IMG/VR virus record: IMGVR_UViG_3300047508_000287
Location: 1 to 32,844 of that record
Direction: 5' to 3' (one strand)
Source: a virus
Length of the DNA stretch: 32,844 nucleotides
Shown here piece by piece: positions 7,536 to 13,340 of the stretch. The notes beneath the pieces are model-generated. The model was not told the DNA's origin and searched no databases. It was given only the letters and a program-made list of their open reading frames with translations. How positions within the stretch are numbered: the stretch's first letter is position 1; every line of letters begins with the position of its first letter. Position numbers and translations under genes: made by a program.

Positions 7536-7638
7536 AGGGCATGACGGGACCCGGCGTCGCCCGGTCGGGCAGAGCACAGCACGGCATCGCAAGACAAGGC
7601 AAGGGCAGTGCCCAGCGCAACGAGCAGGAGCAGACACC

Positions 7639-7899
7639 ATGACCGACCAAGACAACCCCACCCGCGACGCGCAGCCCGCCATCGACAGCGGCGCCGACGT
7701 CATTCGCGCCGTCAACGGGTGGTGCTTCGAGCGCAGCATGTACGTCGTCGCGATCGGGCGCGTCGCCTACCACGACCGCTACCACTGCCGCGTGCAGCCC
7801 GCGTACGGCGCCGACGTGCTCTGCGTCGAGAGCGACACGCTGTCCGGTCTGCTCGAGCGGCTGAACAGGTGGCACACGACCGGCAAGCCCGATGGCTAA
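7639..7899 (+). CDS. Hypothetical protein, 86 aa
   Basis: ATG 7639 is preceded by AGCAGGAGCAGACACC, a clear ribosome binding site. The same frame is open far upstream, but that part is translated repeat array and is not credible. The product has an acidic N-terminus (MTDQDNPTRDAQ), then a probable beta-alpha domain containing WCFERSMYVVAIGRVAYHDR and ending in a helix (DTLSGLLERLNRW). No family was recognised. It overlaps the minor head gene by eight bases, so it is probably a co-translated head-module accessory protein. Confidence 0.7.
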   Translation: MTDQDNPTRDAQPAIDSGADVIRAVNGWCFERSMYVVAIGRVAYHDRYHCRVQPAYGADVLCVESDTLSGLLERLNRWHTTGKPDG

Positions 7900-10699
7900 G
7901 CGCAAGGTCCTCGCCCACGTCGCCAAGGAAGCGCGCGCGCAGGCCAAGCAGCTCGGGTATCGCTACCGCGTCATCCCGATCTCACGCATCCTCGAGCAGG
8001 CTCCCTGGCAGCCGAGCAAGACGCCGTTCATCGAGTCGGGCATCGCCAAGGGCGCTGCGTTCCCGCCCATCCGCGTCGGCGCGACCGCGCAGGGCTTTGA
8101 CATCGTCGACGGCATCCACCGCGTCGCTGCAGCGCGCGCAGCCGGCTACACGCACATCGCCGCGATCGTCGAGGGCACAGCCGCCGAGGAGCGAGCGGCG
8201 CTCGGGGCGACCGTTCCCAAGCCCAAGGTCAAGCTGCCTCGCCTGCGCGCGCCCGTAGCGCCACGCGTCGGGCCGACGCCGCTCAGGGTCTACCGCGCCG
8301 AGCTCTCGAAGCTGCTCGGCGCGGTAGAGCGCGGCGAGCTCGAGCTCGCCCAGGCGCACGCGCAGCTCGCCAAGAACGTGCTCGCCCAGCTGCCCGAGGC
8401 CGTCAAGGGGCGCCGCTCGACGGCGCAGCTCGAGGCGCTGTTCGACGCCGAGTTCGCCAAGACGTTCCCCGCACGCGTGCGCATCGTGCGCCAGTCCATC
8501 CGCGCTGGCGCCGAGGCAGGCCCCGCTGCCGCAGAGCAGACCTTCCGCGCCGTGCTGGGCGACGACGTGCTCGACGCGCACGTGCGCGCGACCGCGAGCG
8601 CCATGTCGGAAGCTGCAGACCGCATCGCCGGACGCATCACCGTCGACAAGGTCGGGCTGACCAAGCGCATGCGCCGCGTCGACCGCGAGGTCTCGCAGCA
8701 GATGGCAGCCGAGGTGCAGCGCGGCATCAGGCAGCAGCGCGGCATCCTCGGCGCAGCGCGCAAGATCGAGCGCATCGACCCGCGTAGCGTCGAGCTGCCC
8801 AAGTACCTGCAAGAGCTCGAGGCCGCCGCACGCGCAGGCGACAAGGGCGCCGTGCGCGACATCGCGCGCAGCTACGCCGGGCGCATCGCCAAGCTGGGCG
8901 AGGTGCAGACCGACAACACGTTCATCGCGAGCAAGTACTCGCTCAAGAGCGCCACCAAGAAGTTCGTCGCCGAGGTGCAGACCGCCAGCGACGCGCAGCT
9001 CGACAGCGTCGTGAAGCGCTACGTCAAGGACAAGCTCGCCTTCCAGGCCAACCGCATCGCGCGCTCCGAGACGGTGGAGGCGATGCGTCAGAGCTACGTC
9101 AAGCAGACCGCGAACAAGCCCGGCGTGGTGTGCTTCGAGTGGCGGCTGAGCAACCGGCACGAGGCTGCGCTGCACGGCGGCTCGAAGATGGACGTGTGCG
9201 ACATCCTCGCCAACCAGAACGCGTACGGGCTTGGGCCTGGGCGCTATCCGGCAGACGAAGTGCCGGCGATGCCTCACCCGAACTGCTGCCCGGAAGGCTG
9301 CTTAATTGAAACCAGCACGGGCGATATACCCATCGAGAACGTGCGGCCAGGCATGCTCGTGCGCACGCACTCAGGCGCGCTGCGCACCGTGCTGCGTCTC
9401 AGCGCTGTCCCATGGCGCGGCGAGCTCGTCGTAGCGACCATCGGCGACAAGCGTCTCGTAGCGACGCCAGAGCATCCTGTGCTTACGGCTCGGGGCTGGC
9501 AGATCGCGGAGCAGCTTCAGCCAGGTGACCGGGTCTTTACTCGGGTCGACGCGCAGCACGCGCCAGCCGACCGCGTCGAGGTACCTCTCCTTGGCCATGT
9601 CGGCGATGCGCTTGCGTCCGCCACGATGCCAGTCACCCGGGTCGACCTCGACGGCGACCAGCAGCTTGTGAATGCCGGCGTCGATGTTGTACTTGCCGAC
9701 AGCAAACTGGCTGACCGCAGTGTACCCGTCTGCCGTCAGCGCAGCGAGCACGCGCGCTTCGTGAGCAGTCGGGACGGCGCGCAGCTCCTTGGTGTGAGCG
9801 CGCGCGAACAGAGACTGGAACGTGTCGCGACTTCCGCGTCGGGCAGCCTGCGCAGCAGTGGCCATCGCCTTGCGCTTGGCAGGCGAGCGTCGAGCGTTGG
9901 CCAAGAACTGCTGCTCAGACATCGTCCGCTTCTCAACGCCGAGCTGCTTGAGCGCAAGGTCGACCATGGGGCGACCTACGCGGAGCAGCTTGGCAATAGC
10001 GTCCACGCTCAAGCGCTTGCCGACGTAGAGTTGAGCGATGTGTCGATAGCGCGACTCCCGCTCGCGCTTGATGCGGCAGAGTGGATTGGGTGGCTTCTTG
10101 GGCTTGGGCGGCAGACGCGCAACGTAGTTCGCGCGCTGCTCAGCAAGCGTACGCAGCCGGACGCCGGCCTTGCGCAAGCGCGCTTGGATCGTCATGCCGC
10201 TTGTGCTGAAACGTTTCCCAATCTCGAGGGCCGACAGTCGCTCGTCCACGTAGAGCCGAACGACCTCGGCGTCATCGAGGATCACGAACCTGCGGTCGTA
10301 TGCCACGCGTCTGTACACTTCTCGCTCTCCACTGTGACGGCACTCGAGCGCGTCGCCTACGACGGCCCAGTGCACAACTTTGCTGTCGACGTCGACGAGT
10401 CCTACGTCGTCGATGGCGTTGTAGCACATAACTGCTTGTGCACAGTGCATGCGGTCATAGATCGGGATGCCTTCTCGCGCCCCGACGACGACGACGGCCA
10501 GGTCCCCGAGGACATGCAGGACCACGAGTCGCCCGACGCGGCGGGCTGGCTCGCCGCGAACCCGGACAAGGCGCGCGCCATCCTCGGTCCGACGCGGCAC
10601 GCGCTGCTCGAGAAGGGCGCGACGGTGCTCGAGCCGACCGGGCAGCCCAAGCGTGTAGGCGACCTGCTCAAGGGCAGCGCGAGAAAGGCGGCGCCGTGA
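7892..10699 (+). CDS. Minor head protein: ParB-like domain, Mu F-like domain, interrupted by an intein
   Basis: The precursor has 935 residues. Residues about 25-95 resemble a ParB/Srx-type N-terminal domain: VIPISRI, then PPIRVG, then IVDGIHRVAAARAAGY with the DGxHR motif at 73-77. A long helical region follows. A Mu F-type head morphogenesis domain runs from about residue 385 (RANRIARSETVEAMRQ) to a PHPNC motif, where it is split. After removing residues 465-847 the halves join as PHPN-CLCTV, the expected HPNCxCT motif of this family, leaving a 552-residue mature protein. Mu F-like proteins are minor head components made near the portal. ATG 7892 overlaps the preceding gene. The ParB-like fusion is unusual. 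Confidence 0.9.
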   Translation: MAKRKVLAHVAKEARAQAKQLGYRYRVIPISRILEQAPWQPSKTPFIESGIAKGAAFPPIRVGATAQGFDIVDGIHRVAAARAAGYTHIAAIVEGTAAEERAALGATVPKPKVKLPRLRAPVAPRVGPTPLRVYRAELSKLLGAVERGELELAQAHAQLAKNVLAQLPEAVKGRRSTAQLEALFDAEFAKTFPARVRIVRQSIRAGAEAGPAAAEQTFRAVLGDDVLDAHVRATASAMSEAADRIAGRITVDKVGLTKRMRRVDREVSQQMAAEVQRGIRQQRGILGAARKIERIDPRSVELPKYLQELEAAARAGDKGAVRDIARSYAGRIAKLGEVQTDNTFIASKYSLKSATKKFVAEVQTASDAQLDSVVKRYVKDKLAFQANRIARSETVEAMRQSYVKQTANKPGVVCFEWRLSNRHEAALHGGSKMDVCDILANQNAYGLGPGRYPADEVPAMPHPNCCPEGCLIETSTGDIPIENVRPGMLVRTHSGALRTVLRLSAVPWRGELVVATIGDKRLVATPEHPVLTARGWQIAEQLQPGDRVFTRVDAQHAPADRVEVPLLGHVGDALASATMPVTRVDLDGDQQLVNAGVDVVLADSKLADRSVPVCRQRSEHARFVSSRDGAQLLGVSAREQRLERVATSASGSLRSSGHRLALGRRASSVGQELLLRHRPLLNAELLERKVDHGATYAEQLGNSVHAQALADVELSDVSIARLPLALDAAEWIGWLLGLGRQTRNVVRALLSKRTQPDAGLAQARLDRHAACAETFPNLEGRQSLVHVEPNDLGVIEDHEPAVVCHASVHFSLSTVTALERVAYDGPVHNFAVDVDESYVVDGVVAHNCLCTVHAVIDRDAFSRPDDDDGQVPEDMQDHESPDAAGWLAANPDKARAILGPTRHALLEKGATVLEPTGQPKRVGDLLKGSARKAAP
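9284..10432 (+). mobile_element. Intein in the minor head protein (383 aa)
   Basis: The intein begins at C465 (CCPEGCLIETSTGDIPIENV, block A) and ends at H846-N847 before C848 (block G, VVAHN|C). Block B carries T525-x-x-H528 (ATPEHPVLTARGW, then LQPGD). Block F is AYDGPVHNFAVDVDESYVV. All residues needed for Cys-type splicing are visible. Between about residues 560 and 808 the sense translation is odd, low in aromatic residues, and shows no LAGLIDADG or HNH motif; the other strand of this stretch encodes an endonuclease. Early codons such as TTA, ATT, GAA and ATA differ from the surrounding gene, suggesting acquisition. Confidence 0.92.
9371..10318 (-). CDS. Putative homing endonuclease (HTH plus Vsr/EDxHD-like nuclease) nested antisense in the intein
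   Basis: A minus-strand frame starts at GTG (10318-10316) behind GGAGAGCGAGAA, eight bases from GGAG, and ends at TGA 9373-9371: 315 residues. The frame is open further upstream, but that part is only the antisense of the intein C-block and extein. Residues 16-55 and 91-130 look like two helix-turn-helix units (LSALEIGKRFSTSGMTIQAR; LSVDAIAKLLRVGRPMVDLA). Residues 185-260 fit a Vsr/DUF559-like nuclease: E187, D213 (KYNIDAG), VEVDPGDWH with H231, D240, and GWRVLRV. This matches the EDxHD type of homing nuclease (I-Bth0305I-like). Its last 55 residues run antisense over splicing block B. Confidence 0.8.
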   Translation of the reverse strand: MYRRVAYDRRFVILDDAEVVRLYVDERLSALEIGKRFSTSGMTIQARLRKAGVRLRTLAEQRANYVARLPPKPKKPPNPLCRIKRERESRYRHIAQLYVGKRLSVDAIAKLLRVGRPMVDLALKQLGVEKRTMSEQQFLANARRSPAKRKAMATAAQAARRGSRDTFQSLFARAHTKELRAVPTAHEARVLAALTADGYTAVSQFAVGKYNIDAGIHKLLVAVEVDPGDWHRGGRKRIADMAKERYLDAVGWRVLRVDPSKDPVTWLKLLRDLPAPSRKHRMLWRRYETLVADGRYDELAAPWDSAETQHGAQRA

Positions 10700-10869
10700 C
10701 GCTGCTCGCGCTCGACCTGCTGGTCGGCGTGCTCATCGTCTGGGGCCACCTGCACGTCGAGTCGCGCTACTGGCCGGCCGTCGCCCTGTTCTGGGCGCTC
10801 GAGTGCGCCGTCGACGCCTGGGCGTACTGGGCGACCTGTGCTCGAACGGCACGGCAAAAGCGGAAGTAG
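10696..10869 (+). CDS. 57-aa membrane protein
   Basis: GTG 10696 overlaps the stop of the minor head gene (GTGA). The same frame is open upstream, but only as a shadow of that gene. The product has two hydrophobic segments, about residues 3-20 (LLALDLLVGVLIVWGHLHV) and 27-47 (PAVALFWALECAVDAWAYW), and a basic tail (ARTARQKRK). The charge pattern suggests a two-span protein with both ends in the cytoplasm. It ends the head-assembly operon before the repeat and promoter region. Function unknown; holin-like by shape only. Confidence 0.6.
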   Translation: MTLLALDLLVGVLIVWGHLHVESRYWPAVALFWALECAVDAWAYWATCARTARQKRK

Positions 10870-10878
10870 CGCCCGCCA

Positions 10879-10920
10879 GCGCCCGGAATCCGCTTTCCGG
10901 CGCCCGGAATCCGCTTTCCG
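10879..10920 (+). repeat. Perfect tandem repeat, 2 x 21 bp, with hairpin potential
   Basis: GCGCCCGGAATCCGCTTTCC plus a final G occurs twice back to back (10879-10899, 10900-10920). Each copy contains CGGAA-TCCGCT-TTCCG, a 5-bp stem with a 6-base loop; the first extends to CCGGAA/TTCCGG. It lies ten bases after a stop codon and about 35 bases before a promoter-like element. It could be a transcription boundary or a protein-binding site; there is no T tract. Confidence 0.7.
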
Positions 10921-10954
10921 CTTGCGCCCGCTGCGAACTGCCCGCGCGCACGCC

Positions 10955-10997
10955 GCGCCACGTCGCACGCGAGATACCTGCGCGGGGCTTGTTATTG
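10955..10997 (+). promoter_or_regulatory. Conserved intergenic element, copy A (candidate late promoter)
   Basis: A 43-base element beginning GCGCCACGTCGCACGCGAGA and ending GGGGCTTGTTATTG is repeated almost exactly at 31833-31876. Both copies lie in non-coding gaps upstream of structural genes, here 119 bases before the scaffold ATG. The TGTTATTG core resembles an extended -10 region. The conserved 5' part could be an activator site or phage-specific -35 region. The element is seen; its promoter role is inferred. The remaining leader to 11115 contains short hairpins such as CCCACCCGTGGG. Confidence 0.5.
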
Positions 10998-11115
10998 CTC
11001 GCTCGGGGCGCTGTGAGAGCATCCGCGCCAGCGCTGGCAGCTCCCACCCGTGGGCTGCCGAGAGCGCGTGTTGCGACGGGGAACACCGGCTCTGCCGGGG
11101 AGACGAGAGACCACC

Positions 11116-11964
11116 ATGACCACGCCCTTCAAGCACGCCCGCAGTCACGCGTACGCCGCCAGCGCCTTCGAGCGCGAGGCGTTCGACCCGCTGTGCATGC
11201 GCGAGCCTGTCGCCCGTAGCGCGACCGTCTGCAACGCCCTGCCCTGGTTTGCGCTGCCCGGCGTGCTGCGCGCGCCCGACGGCGACCCCGCCCCAGGCGG
11301 CAAGACGTTCTCGCAGGACGAGGTGAACACCATCGTCCAGGAGCGCGTGGGCAAGCTCAAGGTCCAGCTCGACGCGGCGACCGCTGCGCTGAGCGAGCTC
11401 GACAGCATCAAGGCCCGGCTCGCCGAGGCGGACGCCGCGCGCGAGGAGCAGCTCGAGCAGGAAAAGCTCAAGGGCAAGAGCGAGCTCGAGAAGCTGCAGC
11501 ACAACCTGCAGAAGTCGACCGAGAAGCAAAAGCAGCTCGAGGCGGAGTGGCAGGCCAAGGTCCTCGCCGCCGAGCAGAACGCCGCCAAGGCGGCCGATGC
11601 GCACCGGGGCTACGTGCAGCGGCACCTGGTGTCGAGCGCGCTTGCAGACGCCGGCATCGCCAAGGGCGCGAGCAAGGCCGCGACGCTCACGTTCCTGTCG
11701 GAAGCGCAGATCGAGCTCGACGACAACCTCGAGCCCAAGAGCGTCGCAGTCGGCGGCAAGAGCTTCGCGAAGCTCGCCGAGGCGGCCAAGCAGTACCTCG
11801 CCGACAACCCCTACTTCGCGGGCAAGAGCGACGGCGGCAGCGGCGCACCGCGCAGTCCGCTCTACGGCAACGGCGGCCCGCAGAGCGTCGACCAGATCGC
11901 CAACCTCGACGGCCTGCTCTCGGCAGGTCTCAGCGCACAGGCAGCAGCAAGCAAGTCCTCGTAA
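11116..11964 (+). CDS. Probable capsid scaffolding protein
   Basis: A 282-residue protein immediately before the major capsid gene. ATG 11116 follows GGGGAGACGAGAGACC. The frame is open upstream through the leader, but only this start has a binding site. Residues about 65-165 form a long charged coiled coil with a Lys-Ser-Glu-Leu-Glu-Lys core (KGKSELEKLQHNLQKSTEKQ). A C-terminal mixed region follows, ending in a Gly/Ser-rich tail. Upstream position, high helix content and a separate C-terminal domain are typical of phage scaffolds, which nucleate procapsid assembly and then leave. A protease function is not visible. Confidence 0.8.
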   Translation: MTTPFKHARSHAYAASAFEREAFDPLCMREPVARSATVCNALPWFALPGVLRAPDGDPAPGGKTFSQDEVNTIVQERVGKLKVQLDAATAALSELDSIKARLAEADAAREEQLEQEKLKGKSELEKLQHNLQKSTEKQKQLEAEWQAKVLAAEQNAAKAADAHRGYVQRHLVSSALADAGIAKGASKAATLTFLSEAQIELDDNLEPKSVAVGGKSFAKLAEAAKQYLADNPYFAGKSDGGSGAPRSPLYGNGGPQSVDQIANLDGLLSAGLSAQAAASKSS

Positions 11965-12020
11965 CCAGACCCGCGTGATTGCAGGCGGGCAGAAACACTC
12001 AGACAGGAGAGTCACCCGCC

Positions 12021-13292
12021 ATGGCATTTACCCTCTACGAGGCGGCGAAGATCGCCCGCAACCCGCTCACTCGCGGCGTCTTCTTGGGCATCGCGGTCAC
12101 CAACGAGCTCTTCAGCCGAATGCAGTTCGTGCCGAAGTCGGGCTCCGCGTGGACCTACCCTCGCGAGAAGGCGCTGCCCACGATCGAGTTCGTCGACCCG
12201 GCCAACCCCGTCACCGTCGAGTCGTCCGCGACGTTCGATGACGTGACGGTGCCGCTGCGTCTCATCGAGACCGACGTCGACGTGCTCAACACGGTGCTCA
12301 ACCAGACCGACCCGAACGGCGACCCGCGCGCCATCCAGCTCAAGCAGAAGCTCAAGGCCCTCGGCATGAAGCTGCAGGACCGCATGCTCGGCGGCGGCTA
12401 CGTCACGAGCGCAACGTTCTCGGGCGCGGCGGTCTCGCCCGCTCTCGCGCTCACGTTCGTCAGCGCCAGCGCGCACACGGACAGCTTTCGGTTTGGGCCG
12501 GGCGACATCAAGTACGTGCACGCCGGCACGCTCTGGAGCTACCGCGCGCCCGGTGACCGCACGTTCGGCACGCCCGTCGCAGTCGCTGCGAACACGACCA
12601 ACGTCGTGCTGAGCTCGGACAACCCGAACAAGAAGATCGTCCTGAACATCTCTGTCGCGGGCGCGACTGCAGACGGCATCACGTCGGTCAACTTCGCGAC
12701 GACCACGCACGAGTTCGACGGCCTGCCCAAGCTCATCCCTGCGTCGCAGACCATCCCGTCGACAGGCACGGACGGCGACGCGCTCTCCTTCGACGTGCTC
12801 GACCAGCTGCTGTTCGAGAAGCTCAAGGAGCGCGGCAATGCGGCGTTCTTCATGAACGCGAAGCTCAAGCGCAAGTTCATGGCGCTCGCGCGCTCGGCCG
12901 CTGGCGGCATGACGCCCGAGCAGCTGAGCATCGGCGTGCTGGGCATGAACGGCCAGCCCGCGCAGATTCTGGTGCCGCAGTACAACGGCATCCCGATCTT
13001 TCAGGTCGACGACGTGCCGAGCAACGAGGCCAAGGGCACGAGCACCACGCTGTCGTCGGTCTACATTGCCAGCCTCGAAGCCGAGGTGGGTCTGTACTTC
13101 GGCGTGCAGCAGCAGTCCGAGCAGGCGCTTGCAAACCTGACGCCCTACGACGCAGTCATCGGCGGCGTCAAGATGTACGACATCGGCCAGCTCGAGGGCA
13201 AGGCCGCCTTCCGCACGCGCGTCGAGTGGTACGGGTCGCTCGCGCTCGGCAGCGAGTACGCAGCGGCGCGCGCCTCCGAAATCAAGACCTGA
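12021..13292 (+). CDS. Major capsid protein
   Basis: A 423-residue protein starting at ATG 12021 behind CAGGAGAG; the open frame further upstream covers only the spacer. The sequence reads as an HK97-fold capsid protein: an N-terminal arm (MAFTLYEAAKIARNPLTRGV), an E-loop-like region around YPREKALPTIEFVDP, a spine-helix candidate at QLKQKLKALGMKLQDRMLGG, a variable beta insertion at about 140-240, and a C-terminal P-domain segment with YNGIPIFQVDDVP and VEWYGSLALGSEYAAAR. The YGSLALG style close is typical of capsid C-termini in this class. It follows the scaffold gene, as expected. Confidence 0.88.
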   Translation: MAFTLYEAAKIARNPLTRGVFLGIAVTNELFSRMQFVPKSGSAWTYPREKALPTIEFVDPANPVTVESSATFDDVTVPLRLIETDVDVLNTVLNQTDPNGDPRAIQLKQKLKALGMKLQDRMLGGGYVTSATFSGAAVSPALALTFVSASAHTDSFRFGPGDIKYVHAGTLWSYRAPGDRTFGTPVAVAANTTNVVLSSDNPNKKIVLNISVAGATADGITSVNFATTTHEFDGLPKLIPASQTIPSTGTDGDALSFDVLDQLLFEKLKERGNAAFFMNAKLKRKFMALARSAAGGMTPEQLSIGVLGMNGQPAQILVPQYNGIPIFQVDDVPSNEAKGTSTTLSSVYIASLEAEVGLYFGVQQQSEQALANLTPYDAVIGGVKMYDIGQLEGKAAFRTRVEWYGSLALGSEYAAARASEIKT

Positions 13293-13304
13293 ACAACCGC
13301 CAGC

Positions 13305-13327
13305 GCTGCGCGCGTGCGTGGCGCAGC
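13305..13327 (+). other. Hairpin after the capsid gene
   Basis: GCTGCGC and GCGCAGC form a 7-bp stem around a nine-base loop, 13 bases after the capsid stop. No T tract follows, so it is not a classic intrinsic terminator. It could protect the abundant capsid mRNA or reduce read-through. Confidence 0.35.
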
Positions 13328-13340
13328 TCGGAGCTCGACC

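Larger units (their letters stand above)
7142..7638 (+). repeat. Non-coding array of three to four diverged repeats
   Basis: About 500 bases without a credible gene. A unit of roughly 55 bases recurs at 7221-7276, 7361-7419 and 7482-7540. It consists of GCAAGACAAGGGCAGTACC, then AAGTTTT, a hairpin and a T tract. A partial fourth copy, lacking the hairpin, lies at 7589-7612. Intervals between copies are G-rich, 60-90 bases long and diverged. Hairpin spacing is 142 then 118 bases. Short open frames here are low-complexity, differ between copies and lack ribosome binding sites. The array separates the RAMP-like cassette from the next gene, and could be tandem terminators or an array of small structured RNAs. 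Confidence 0.75.

Noticed and set aside
7164-7600. Several open frames in the repeat array
   Set aside because: They translate repeated, G-rich sequence into Cys/Arg/His-rich low-complexity peptides, differ between repeat copies and lack ribosome binding sites.
7142-7638. CRISPR array
   Set aside because: Only three full copies, unequal spacing of 118-142 bases, diverged repeats with terminator hairpins and T tracts, and no Cas1/Cas2 or nuclease genes. The RAMP-like neighbour alone is not enough.
10319-10600. N-terminal extension of the antisense nuclease to ATG 10600
   Set aside because: The added 94 residues are only the antisense of the intein C-terminal block and the extein. The GTG at 10318 has a Shine-Dalgarno sequence and starts just before the first HTH.
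13305-13327. Intrinsic terminator after the capsid gene
   Set aside because: The stem is good but no T run follows, so it is listed only as a hairpin.
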